In this document: positions 1-7,399 of the stretch, one piece after another
Layout of the letters: each line of letters opens with the position of its first letter
Numbering within the stretch: position 1 is the stretch's first letter
Source: Betaproteobacteria bacterium
GTDB lineage: Bacteria; Pseudomonadota; Gammaproteobacteria; Burkholderiales; SG8-39
NCBI GenBank assembly: GCA_009693345.1
Contig: SHXL01000094.1
Location: 1 to 10,187 of the forward strand
Length of the DNA: 10,187 nt
Direction: 5' to 3'
Notes under the pieces: generated by a model
Told to the model about the DNA's origin: nothing
Databases searched by the model: none
What the model saw: only the letters and a program-made list of their open reading frames with translations
Translations under genes and position numbers: made by a program

Positions 1-1193
1 AGATCCTCGCCGACGAGGGCCACCAGGTGCTGCTTGCCGAGAGCGCCGGAGAGGCACGGCGTTTGCGCGAGGACCATCGTCCTGACCTGATACTGCTCGA
101 TATCTGGATGCCGGACACAGACGGCATATCTTTGCTCAAGGAGTGGGCGGCGAGCGGTCAGCTCGGCATGCCTGTGGTGATGATGTCCGGGCACGGCACC
201 ATAGAGACGGCGGTAGAGGCCACGCGCATCGGGGCGCTCGACTATCTGGAAAAGCCGATCGCGCTGCAGCGGCTGCTGGCCACGGTCAAGCGCGCGCTGC
301 GCAACAACGAGGCGATGGCGCCGCGCGAGCTCTCGCTCGCCATGCTGGGCCGCTCGCCGGCGCTGGCCGAGACGCGCAAGCGCCTGGCGCAACTCGCAAA
401 GGCCGGCGCACCGCTGATGCTGCGCGGTGAACGCGGCATGCGCCCCGAGCTGTTCGCCAAGCTGCTTGCCGCCGCTGGCGCACCGTTCGTCGAGGGGCCC
501 GGCATGATGGCCGAAGCTTCCTCGGAGATGTTGTCGCGCGCCGCAGGCGGCATACTATTTGTCGGCGATCTTTCGCTGCTTGGCCGCGCAGAGCACAAGA
601 ACCTCGAATTTTTGCTTGCCCGTTCCGACAAGCACAAGGCGCGTATCGTGTCATTCTCCCCGATCGACGGGCGCGCGCTGATAGAAAAGCACGAGTTCGA
701 CGCCGGGACGCTCGCGCGGCTCTCCGAGCTGGTGCTCAAATTACCGGCGCTGCGCGATTTCGCCGAGGACGTACCTGATCTCGCCGCGCTGATCCTGGTG
801 CAGCTGGTGGAGGCGCGCGCCTGTCCGCCGCGGCGTTTTTCGGTGGCAGCGCTGAACGCGCTGCGGCATCACTCCTGGCCCGGCAATCTCGCCGAACTGG
901 ACAGCGTGGTCAAGAACCTCGCGCTGGGCGCTCTCGAAGAGGACATCGGGCTGGAGGACGTCGAGCGCGTGCTGGCGGCGCATGCAGAGACCTCGCCGCC
1001 GCCCGAGATTGCGCTGGACCGGCCCTACCGGGAGGCGCGCGAAGCGTTCGAGCGGCTGTATTTCGAGCATCTGCTGGCGCGTGAGAACGGCAGCATGTCG
1101 AAGGTGGCGGAGCATTCCGGCCTGGAACGCACGCACCTGTACCGGAAACTGAAGGCGCTCGGCCTGCCGGTCGGCAGGCGCGAAGAGAGCTAG
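1..1193 (+). CDS. ntrX: NtrX-like response regulator with degenerate AAA+ domain (5' partial)
   Basis: The reading frame is open from base 3, so the start lies left of the window; the GTG at 27 is internal. Numbering residues from that GTG: receiver domain about 1-95, with phospho-acceptor Asp25 (LLDIWMPD), switch Ser54 in MMSGHGTIETAV and conserved Lys76-Pro77. A shortened AAA+ module (about 105-305) follows, then a Fis-type helix-turn-helix at the C-terminus (about 355-382, ERTHLYRKLKALG). The SGHGTIETAV segment and this HTH are typical of NtrX, partner of the membrane kinase NtrY. The AAA+ part is degraded: Walker A GESGTGKE reads GERGMRPE (Lys lost), Walker B reads FVGD instead of FLDE, no GAFTGA loop is present, and the sensor-II Arg of WPGNVREL is Ala (WPGNLAEL). 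It therefore probably binds DNA in response to phosphorylation without activating sigma-54 polymerase. Family call is firm; the NtrX name is likely. Confidence 0.85.
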   Translation, partial: ILADEGHQVLLAESAGEARRLREDHRPDLILLDIWMPDTDGISLLKEWAASGQLGMPVVMMSGHGTIETAVEATRIGALDYLEKPIALQRLLATVKRALRNNEAMAPRELSLAMLGRSPALAETRKRLAQLAKAGAPLMLRGERGMRPELFAKLLAAAGAPFVEGPGMMAEASSEMLSRAAGGILFVGDLSLLGRAEHKNLEFLLARSDKHKARIVSFSPIDGRALIEKHEFDAGTLARLSELVLKLPALRDFAEDVPDLAALILVQLVEARACPPRRFSVAALNALRHHSWPGNLAELDSVVKNLALGALEEDIGLEDVERVLAAHAETSPPPEIALDRPYREAREAFERLYFEHLLARENGSMSKVAEHSGLERTHLYRKLKALGLPVGRREES

Positions 1194-1194
1194 A

Positions 1195-1296
1195 TTATTT
1201 CTTCTTCTTCTTCTTCTTGATACGCTGTGGGCGCGACTTGCCGTAGCTGCCCTTGTAGATCTTGCCGCGCCGCGTCCGCTTGTCGCCTTTTCCCAT
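1195..1296 (-). CDS. thx: 30S ribosomal protein THX (33 aa)
   Basis: Minus-strand ATG at 1296 and TAA at 1195-1197 give a 33-residue, strongly basic protein beginning MGKGDKRTRRGK, continuing IYKGSYGKSRP and ending in seven lysines. This matches the Thx family first known from the Thermus 30S subunit (MGKGDRRTRRGK, then GTYGKYRP and a basic tail). Family members bind 16S rRNA in the head of the small subunit. The gene is too short for most ORF callers. The CTT repeat seen on the plus strand at 1199-1218 is simply its lysine tail. A purine stretch AGAAAGA precedes the ATG, and a TATAAT lies about 30 nt upstream. It follows metH on the same strand after 44 nt and converges on the NtrX-like gene with a single base between stop codons. 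Confidence 0.88.
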   Translation of the reverse strand: MGKGDKRTRRGKIYKGSYGKSRPQRIKKKKKKK

Positions 1297-1325
1297 TGCC
1301 GTCTTTCTAGATTGATGTGCCGGTC

Positions 1326-1331
1326 ATTATA
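1326..1331 (-). promoter_or_regulatory. possible -10 element for the THX gene
   Basis: Reading the minus strand, a perfect TATAAT lies between the metH stop and the THX start, about 30 nt upstream of the ATG. No good -35 is found at 16-18 bp: a TTGAAC nearby is only 7 bp away. The element could give THX its own transcript apart from metH, but it may be chance. Confidence 0.3.
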
Positions 1332-1340
1332 TCGGCGGGT

Positions 1341-4300
1341 TCAACTGCCGCCCGGCTCATACCCTAAATAGGGGGCAAGCCACTTTTCCGCTTCCGCGAC
1401 CGTGATTGCCTTGCGCCGGGCGTAGTCTTCGATCTGGTCCCGTCCGATCTTGCCGACGGCGAAGTAGCTCGATTCCGGGTGTGACAGGTAAAAGCCGGAA
1501 ACTGCCGATGCAGGCAGCATGGCGAAGGATTCGGTTAGCGTGATCCCCGCATTTTTCTGCGCATCGAGCAGCGCGAACAAGGCGTGCTTTTCGGTATGGT
1601 CGGGGCAGGCGGGATAGCCTGGCGCCGGCCGTATGCCGCGGTAGGTCTCGGCGATCAGCTCTGCGCGCGTCAACTGCTCGTCCGGCGCATAGCCCCAGAA
1701 CTCGCGCCGCACGCGCTCGTGCAGGTGCTCGGCGAACGCTTCGGCGAGGCGATCGGCAAGCACTTTGAGCATGATTGAGCTGTAGTCGTCGTGCTTTGCC
1801 TCGAACTGCGCAAGCTTTGCGTCAAGTCCGCCTACCGCCACCGCAAACGCGCCGATCCAGTCTGCGACGCCGGATTCCCTCGGCGCGATGAAATCGGCGA
1901 GACACTGGTTCGCCCGGCCGGTTGGTTTCTGGTTCTGCTGCCGCAGGTTGTGCCAGGTCATGGCGACAGAGGGCAACGCGCCATCGGCATAGATCTCGAT
2001 GTCGTCGCCATTCACCCGTGCCGCCCGGAAAAGCCCGACTACGCCGTTCGCCGAAACCCATTTTTCGCGCACGATTCTGTCGAGTGTTTCGAGCGCCTCG
2101 CCATGGAGCTTGCGCGCCGCTTCGCCCACGACCGGGTCTTCCAGGATCTTTGGATAAGGGCCTGAGAGTTCCCATGCCTGGAAGAACGGCGTCCAGTCGA
2201 TGTACGGAACAAGTTTTTCCAGCGGGTAGCCGCGCAATACCTTGATTCCGGTCTCGCGCGGCGCCGGCGGCCGGTAACTGGACCAGTCGGTCGCATGTCC
2301 CAGGCGCCGCGTTGCCGCGATCGGCACCAGCGGGCCTAGACCTTTCTTGTCGCGGTGCTGTAGGCGGATCTTTTCGTAGTCGGCGCGCACGCCGGCGACG
2401 TAACCGTCGCGCTGTTCCGCCGACAACAAGTTCTGCATCACGCCGACCGAGCGCGAGGCGTCGGGCACGTAGACCACCGGGCCCGTATAGTTGGGCGCGA
2501 TTTTCACCGCAGTGTGCGCCCGCGAGGTGGTGGCGCCGCCGATCAGCAGCGGCACGGTGAAACCTTCACGCTCCATCTCGCGCGCCACATGCGTCATCTC
2601 TTCCAGTGAAGGGGTGATCAGGCCGGACAGGCCGATCGCATCGGCTTTCTCCTTCTTCGCCGTCTCGAGGATGGTCCTGGCGGGCACCATCACGCCCAGG
2701 TTCACGACATCGTAGTTGTTGCACTGGAGAACGACCGCGACGATGTTCTTGCCGATGTCGTGCACATCTCCCTTGACCGTGGCGATCACCAGCTTGCCCT
2801 TCGCCTTGCCGGCTTTCCCTGTGCGCAGCTTCTCCGCCTCAATGTAGGGAATCAGGTGCGCCACCGCCTGCTTCATCACGCGCGCGGATTTGACGACCTG
2901 CGGCAGGAACATCTTGCCGGCGCCGAACAGGTCGCCAACGATATTCATGCCGTCCATCAACGGGCCTTCGATAACCTCGATCGGGCGCGCGAATTTGAGC
3001 CTGGCCTCCTCGGTATCCGCGACGACGTGGCTGGCGATGCCGTTCACGAGGGCGTGAGACAGGCGTTCTTCCGGCGTGCCGCGGCGCCAGACATCGTTTT
3101 CCTTGGACGCACGCAAGCCGCCCTTTACGCCCGCGGCGTACTCGATCAGGCGCTCGGTGGCATCCGCGCGTCGCGCGAGAATAACGTCCTCGACCCGCTC
3201 GCGCAGTTCCGTCTCGATTTTCTCGTATACGCCCAACTGCCCGGCATTGACGATCCCCATCGTCATTCCGGCCCGGACCGCGTGATAGAGGAACGCGGTA
3301 TGCATCGCTTCGCGTACCGCGTCGTTGCCGCGGAAGGAGAACGACAGGTTTGACACCCCCCCGGAGATTTTGGCCTGCGGCAGGTTGGCGCGTATCCAGC
3401 GCACCGCTTCAAGATAGTCGAGGCCATAACGCGCGTGCTCTTCAAGCCCGGTGGCGATGGCGAAAATGTTCGGATCAAAGATGATGTCCGCCGGAAAAAG
3501 TCCGGCTTTCTGCGTCAATAGGTCGTAAGCGCGGCGGCACACCGCGATGCGCCGGTCCAGCGTGTCCGCCTGGCCCTGCTCGTCGAAGGCCATCACCACT
3601 ACAGCGGCGCCGTACTTGCGCACCAGGCGAGCCTGGCGCACAAACTCCTCCTCACCCTCCTTCAGGCTGATGGAGTTGACGATGCCCTTGCCCTGCAGGC
3701 ACTTGAGCCCCGCCTCGATCACGCTCCATTTGGAGGAATCGATCATCACCGGCACGCGCGATATGTCCGGCTCGGAGGCGGCAAGATTGAGGAACGTCAC
3801 CATTGCCTTCTCAGAGTCGAGCATCGCCTCGTCCATGTTGACGTCGATTACCTGGGCGCCGTTTTTAACTTGCTGGCGCGCGACGGAAAGCGCCTCCGGG
3901 TAATTTCCCGCCAGAACCAGGCGCGAGAACGCTTTCGAGCCGGTGACGTTGGTGCGCTCGCCGACGTTGAGGAACAGCGAGCCGTCGCCGACATTGAGCG
4001 GCTCCAGTCCCGAGAGCCGCAGCATCGGTGCGCGTGTCGGCGCACGGCGCGGCGCAACGCCGCGCACCGCCTCGGCGATTGCATAGATATGCTCCGGGGA
4101 GGTGCCGCAGCAACCGCCCACCAGGTTCAGGAAACCGGCATTCGCCCAGGCGCCCAATTCCTTCGCCATGGATTGCGGCGTGTCGTCGTATTCGCCGAAC
4201 GCGTTCGGCAGGCCTGCGTTCGGATAGCAGGAGACAGAGACCTCCGCGATGCCGGAAAGCTCTTCCACGTACTGGCGCAGTTCCTTCGCGCCCAACGCGC

Positions 4301-5039
4301 AGTTCAGCCCCACTGCAACCGGGCGCGCGTGTCGTACCGAGTTGTAGAACGCCTCGGTGGTCTGGCCCGAGAGTGTGCGGCCTGAGGCATCCGTGATCGT
4401 GCCCGAGATGATGAGTGGCAGGCGCGCCCCGCGCCGCTCGAACTCCGTCTCGATCGCGAATAGGGCTGCCTTGGCGTTCAGCGTGTCGAAAATGGTCTCG
4501 ACCAGCACCACGTCGATGCCGCCGTCGATCAGTCCGCGCAGTGCCTCGCCGTAGGCTGCGGCCAACGCATCGAAGCTGACGTTTCGGTAACCTGGATCGT
4601 TCACGTCCGGCGAAATCGAAGCGGTCTTGGTGGTGGGCCCGATCGCGCCGGCGACGAAGCGGGGCCGCGAACGGTCGCGCTTTTCCCATTCCTGCGCCGC
4701 ATCTTTGGCCAGGCGTGCGGCGGCGAGGTTGAGTTCGTAGGCGAGTTCTTCCATGCCGTAGTCGCCAAGAGACACGGCGGTTGAATTGAAGGTGTTGGTC
4801 TCGATGATGTCGACGCCGGCCGCGAGGTAGTCCAGGTGCAGGCTGCGGATGAGCGCCGGTTGCGTCAACGTGAGAAGGTCGTTGTTGCCGCGCAGGTCGC
4901 GGCCCCAGCCGCGGAAACGTTCGCCGCGGAACTGCTCCTCGCTCAAGCGTTCGCGCTGGATCATCGTGCCCATGGCGCCGTCGAGGACCAGGATCCTCTC
5001 GGCGAGCAGCGATTGCAGCAGGGCAGCACGATCGTTCAT
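1341..5039 (-). CDS. metH: cobalamin-dependent methionine synthase
   Basis: Transfers the methyl group of 5-methyltetrahydrofolate to homocysteine through enzyme-bound cobalamin, giving methionine and tetrahydrofolate in the cytoplasm. At 1232 aa it is full length (E. coli MetH 1227). Domains in order: homocysteine-binding barrel about 1-330 (GAMGTMIQ; zinc ligands Cys247, Cys310, Cys311 in GLNCALG and GGCCGTSPEH); pterin-binding barrel about 350-620 (NVGERTNVTGSKAF, VIDVNMDE); cap and B12-binding Rossmann domain about 650-890, with the lower-ligand motif DVHDIGKN, His760; and the S-adenosylmethionine reactivation domain about 900-1232 (RPAPGYPACPDHTEK, then SHPESSYFAVG). The ATG at 5039 gives the normal N-terminus; a weak AAGG sits four bases upstream. 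Expression is probably controlled through the structured 5' leader described separately. No key residue is missing. Confidence 0.98.
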   Translation of the reverse strand: MNDRAALLQSLLAERILVLDGAMGTMIQRERLSEEQFRGERFRGWGRDLRGNNDLLTLTQPALIRSLHLDYLAAGVDIIETNTFNSTAVSLGDYGMEELAYELNLAAARLAKDAAQEWEKRDRSRPRFVAGAIGPTTKTASISPDVNDPGYRNVSFDALAAAYGEALRGLIDGGIDVVLVETIFDTLNAKAALFAIETEFERRGARLPLIISGTITDASGRTLSGQTTEAFYNSVRHARPVAVGLNCALGAKELRQYVEELSGIAEVSVSCYPNAGLPNAFGEYDDTPQSMAKELGAWANAGFLNLVGGCCGTSPEHIYAIAEAVRGVAPRRAPTRAPMLRLSGLEPLNVGDGSLFLNVGERTNVTGSKAFSRLVLAGNYPEALSVARQQVKNGAQVIDVNMDEAMLDSEKAMVTFLNLAASEPDISRVPVMIDSSKWSVIEAGLKCLQGKGIVNSISLKEGEEEFVRQARLVRKYGAAVVVMAFDEQGQADTLDRRIAVCRRAYDLLTQKAGLFPADIIFDPNIFAIATGLEEHARYGLDYLEAVRWIRANLPQAKISGGVSNLSFSFRGNDAVREAMHTAFLYHAVRAGMTMGIVNAGQLGVYEKIETELRERVEDVILARRADATERLIEYAAGVKGGLRASKENDVWRRGTPEERLSHALVNGIASHVVADTEEARLKFARPIEVIEGPLMDGMNIVGDLFGAGKMFLPQVVKSARVMKQAVAHLIPYIEAEKLRTGKAGKAKGKLVIATVKGDVHDIGKNIVAVVLQCNNYDVVNLGVMVPARTILETAKKEKADAIGLSGLITPSLEEMTHVAREMEREGFTVPLLIGGATTSRAHTAVKIAPNYTGPVVYVPDASRSVGVMQNLLSAEQRDGYVAGVRADYEKIRLQHRDKKGLGPLVPIAATRRLGHATDWSSYRPPAPRETGIKVLRGYPLEKLVPYIDWTPFFQAWELSGPYPKILEDPVVGEAARKLHGEALETLDRIVREKWVSANGVVGLFRAARVNGDDIEIYADGALPSVAMTWHNLRQQNQKPTGRANQCLADFIAPRESGVADWIGAFAVAVGGLDAKLAQFEAKHDDYSSIMLKVLADRLAEAFAEHLHERVRREFWGYAPDEQLTRAELIAETYRGIRPAPGYPACPDHTEKHALFALLDAQKNAGITLTESFAMLPASAVSGFYLSHPESSYFAVGKIGRDQIEDYARRKAITVAEAEKWLAPYLGYEPGGS

Positions 5040-5040
5040 C

Positions 5041-5155
5041 GGACCTTGGAAAACAAAAACGCCCGTTCAGCTTGCGCAGAAACGGGCGTTCTTCCTCGTC
5101 TCTTTAGCTGTATTTGTTTTCCCGAGGGTCCCCGGTAGGCGCCCGCAAGCTGAAC
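5041..5155 (-). promoter_or_regulatory. structured metH 5' leader with competing long helices
   Basis: Along the minus-strand RNA, four segments stand in the order a, b, c, d. Segment a (5155-5144, GUUCAGCUUGCG) is a perfect 12-nt complement of c (5076-5065, CGCAAGCUGAAC). Segment b (5131-5113, GGACC, four bases, then GGAAAACAAA) complements d (5057-5041, UUUGUUUUCC, two bases, then GGUCC) over 10 + 5 pairs. The order a-b-c-d with a:c and b:d pairing is pseudoknot topology or a switch. Segment c overlaps the terminator hairpin at 5058-5090; d contains that hairpin's U-tract and reaches the metH ribosome-binding site. The B12-box GCCACTG and the SAH-riboswitch core AGGCTCGG are not seen. A cis-acting attenuator or riboswitch is inferred; the ligand or binding partner is unknown. 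Confidence 0.6.
5050..5090 (-). terminator. intrinsic terminator-like hairpin just before metH
   Basis: Perfect 10-bp inverted repeat AACGCCCGTT / AACGGGCGTT (arms 5081-5090 and 5058-5067, 13-nt loop). On the minus strand it is followed by TTTTTGTTTT. The T-run ends about 10 nt before the metH ATG, so it is placed to attenuate metH rather than merely end the upstream gene. The plus-strand side lacks a comparable T-run. Confidence 0.65.
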
Positions 5156-5175
5156 TTCAAATCGGCGCGGCTGTT

Positions 5176-5184
5176 ATTCTACCA
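5176..5184 (-). promoter_or_regulatory. possible extended -10 promoter for metH
   Basis: Minus-strand TGGTAGAAT fits an extended -10 (TGn plus TAGAAT). The -35 region is poor (ACTGAT at 17 bp), as is common for extended -10 promoters. Transcription would start near 5169, just before the first leader segment at 5155, giving a leader of about 130 nt. Confidence 0.4.
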
Positions 5185-5215
5185 TCAGTGCGTATGGGAT
5201 CAGTAAAGGCAGGGC

Positions 5216-6190
5216 TCAGTGAAGGCGCGGCTTCTTCAGGAAATCGCCGCGGTCGGCGGAGCGGATCTGGATTAGCGACGACGCGCCACGGCACGACAGC
5301 GTCAAAGTGACATCGCTGCCGGCGGGCCCGGCGCTCCATATGCGGCGGAACATCGCTGCGAGTCCCGTTACGTGCTCGCCACCGACCTCCAATACGAGGT
5401 CGCCGAGCTTTACTCCGGCGCGCTCGGCCGGGCCACCTGGGGCCAGGCCGCCGATCACCAAATGGCCGTCCATCTCCGCCGCGTAGATACCCAGCCAGGC
5501 GCGCGGCGGACGCGCGGTCCGGCCAAGTGCTAGCAACTCGTCCAGAATCGGCGCGAGCAGGTCGATCGGCACGAACATGTTGCCGTCGACCATCTTGCCC
5601 GCAGCCGATTCCTGCACCAGAAGCGAGCCGATCCCAAGCAACCGGCCGTCCTGGCCGACTAGTGCGGCACCGCCCCACTGCGGATGGGCGGGTGCCGTAA
5701 ACAGGGCTTCGTCCAGCACGTACTCCCAGTACCCGGCGAATTCCCGTTTCGCGATGACTCTTGCCTTGAGCGAGTGGGGGCCGCCGCCTTGACCGATGAC
5801 GAAAACGTCGGCATTCGTATCCACTGCCGTCGCCGAACCCCGCTCCAACGGGCGTACGCCAAGCGGTCCGAGGGGCAGCACCAGGCCAAGGCCGGTACTT
5901 TGGTCGTAGGCGAGCGCGTGGCCCGGCACGACGACGCCTCGATTGGTTGTGAGCCAGATCGACTCGGCCTCGGTAATCAGGTAGCCGATCGTCACGATAA
6001 GGCCGTCGCCGCGGATTACGACGCCGTTGCCGGCGCGTTCAGTGCCCAGAATGGGCGCGGTGAATGCATCTTGCGGTATCTCCGCGCGCAGCAGCACCAC
6101 CGCATCGAGCGCCGAGGCGAGATCGAAGCCTGCCTCGTCGGGACTCGGTTGCAGGGCTGCGGGAAATGCCCAGTTGCCTGGTTCGGTCAT
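5216..6190 (-). CDS. trypsin-fold PDZ protein, predicted inactive S1C-type protease
   Basis: 324 aa laid out like DegP/HtrA: a chymotrypsin-like double barrel about 25-220 and one PDZ domain about 230-310 (WLGIYAAEMDGHLVIGGLAPGGPAERAGVK-type beginning, GDLVLEVGGEHV core). By motif alignment all three catalytic residues are gone. The His of VTNNHVV is Tyr70 in VTIGYLI, the Asp of DPxTDLALL is Gly100 in DQSTGLGLV, and the Ser of GNSGGPL is Trp172 in PQWGGAAL. There is no signal peptide (MTEPGNWAFPAAL), so a cytoplasmic site is likely. The ATG overlaps the pobA stop as ATGA and a GAGG precedes it, indicating coupled translation with pobA. It may be a scaffold or peptide-binding pseudoenzyme; its role is unknown. 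The frame is intact, which argues against simple decay. Confidence 0.85.
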   Translation of the reverse strand: MTEPGNWAFPAALQPSPDEAGFDLASALDAVVLLRAEIPQDAFTAPILGTERAGNGVVIRGDGLIVTIGYLITEAESIWLTTNRGVVVPGHALAYDQSTGLGLVLPLGPLGVRPLERGSATAVDTNADVFVIGQGGGPHSLKARVIAKREFAGYWEYVLDEALFTAPAHPQWGGAALVGQDGRLLGIGSLLVQESAAGKMVDGNMFVPIDLLAPILDELLALGRTARPPRAWLGIYAAEMDGHLVIGGLAPGGPAERAGVKLGDLVLEVGGEHVTGLAAMFRRIWSAGPAGSDVTLTLSCRGASSLIQIRSADRGDFLKKPRLH

Positions 6191-7377
6191 CCTCGGGCCT
6201 CGTCGAACGGCAGCCCGACGTAATTTTCCGCCAGCATGGTTGCCGCGGCGCGTGAGCCGGTTACGTATTGCAGTTGCGACAGCTGCAGGCGGTGGTGAAA
6301 TGGGCTTTCATCGTGAAAGCGGTGCAGCATCGAAGTCATCCACCAGGAGAAATGCTCCGCACGCCATACGCGGCGCAGCGCGGTTTCGGAATAGCGTTCG
6401 AGAAGATTGCTATGCCCGGAGTGGTAAAACGCAGCCAGCGACTGCGCCAGAACCCGGACATCGGCGACAGCGAGATTCAGGCCTTTGGCGCCGGTCGGCG
6501 GCACGATGTGCGCCGCGTCGCCGGCGAGAAACAGCCGCCCATACTGCATCGGCTCGACCACGAAGCTGCGCATCGCGATCACGCTCTTCTGGAAAATCCT
6601 GCCTTCGGTCAGACGCCAGCCATCGCCGCCCGCCAGACGCGTGTGCAGTTCTTCCCAGATGCGGGTGTCCGGCCAATGGCCCGTTTCGTCGTCGGGATTG
6701 CATTGCAGGTACAGCCGCTGGATCTGCGGCGAGCGCGTGCTGACCAGCGCAAAACCACGCTCGTGATACGCATAGATCAGTTCCTCGGTCGCGGGTGGCG
6801 CCTCGACCAGGATTCCGAACCAACCGAACGGATATACGCGCGCGTACTCTTTGCGTACGCGCGAGGGGATCGCAGGACGCGATACGCCGTGGAACCCGTC
6901 GCAGCCGGCGATATAGTCGCAGCCGAGCTCGTGGACCGCGCCTTCCGTGTCGTGGAAACGCAGTGTTGGCAGGCTGGTATCGAGATCGAGCAGGCTTACG
7001 TCCTTGACGCCGAACAGTAACGGCCCGCCCTGATCGAGCCTCGCCTTTACCAGATCCCGAATCACCTCGTGCTGCGCGTAGACCATGATGGAGCGGCCGC
7101 CAGTGAGTTCCGCAAGATCAATGCGGTGACTTCGTCCGCCGAAGCGCAGAATCACACCTTCATGCACGAGTCCCTCGCGGCGCATGCGCTCGCCCACGCC
7201 CGACTCCTCCAGCAGGTCGACCGTCCCCTGTTCCAGCACTCCCGCGCGGATGGTTGCTTCGATCTCCTCCCGCGTGCGTGTCTCGAGCACCACCGATTCG
7301 ATGCCGCGCAGATGCAGCAGCTGCGCGAGCAGCAGCCCTGCGGGTCCCGCACCGATGATGCCGACTTGTGTGCGCAT
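6187..7377 (-). CDS. pobA: 4-hydroxybenzoate 3-monooxygenase (FAD)
   Basis: Hydroxylates 4-hydroxybenzoate to protocatechuate using FAD, NAD(P)H and O2. From the ATG at 7377 the protein has 396 aa (P. fluorescens PobA 394) and aligns almost without gaps. It shows GAGPAG (9-14), Arg44 in RAGVLEQGTVDLLE, DYIAGCDGFHG, the GD motif LAGDAAH with Asp287, and PTGAKGLN. Substrate-site residues are kept, one position later than in P. fluorescens: Tyr202, Ser213, Arg215, Arg221, Tyr223, Pro294 and Tyr386. In the cofactor-specificity helix Arg33, Gln34, Tyr38 and Arg42 are replaced by Thr, Arg, Glu and Thr, which suggests a NADH-preferring type. An upstream TTG at 7419 would extend the frame by 14 residues but MRTQVGIIGAG is the family N-terminus. 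Divergent from the thioesterase gene across a very short gap. Confidence 0.96.
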   Translation of the reverse strand: MRTQVGIIGAGPAGLLLAQLLHLRGIESVVLETRTREEIEATIRAGVLEQGTVDLLEESGVGERMRREGLVHEGVILRFGGRSHRIDLAELTGGRSIMVYAQHEVIRDLVKARLDQGGPLLFGVKDVSLLDLDTSLPTLRFHDTEGAVHELGCDYIAGCDGFHGVSRPAIPSRVRKEYARVYPFGWFGILVEAPPATEELIYAYHERGFALVSTRSPQIQRLYLQCNPDDETGHWPDTRIWEELHTRLAGGDGWRLTEGRIFQKSVIAMRSFVVEPMQYGRLFLAGDAAHIVPPTGAKGLNLAVADVRVLAQSLAAFYHSGHSNLLERYSETALRRVWRAEHFSWWMTSMLHRFHDESPFHHRLQLSQLQYVTGSRAAATMLAENYVGLPFDEARG

Positions 7378-7399
7378 CGTGCTGATATTATCCGGCGGC

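Noticed and set aside
1199..1218. CTT simple-sequence repeat
   Set aside because: It encodes the lysine tail of THX on the minus strand, so it is coding rather than an independent repeat.
2760..3353. A 197-codon plus-strand open frame antisense to metH
   Set aside because: Composition is typical of an antisense shadow in GC-rich DNA, with no ribosome site or family similarity that I can see.
3865..4689. A 274-codon minus-strand open frame inside metH
   Set aside because: It lies in another frame of a gene with complete family motifs, is arginine/alanine-rich as expected for a shifted GC-rich gene, and has no recognisable domain.
5040..5215. Cobalamin or SAH riboswitch upstream of metH
   Set aside because: These are the expected elements, but neither the B12-box GCCACTG nor the SAH core AGGCTCGG is found on the minus strand here. 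The region is kept as an unclassified leader.
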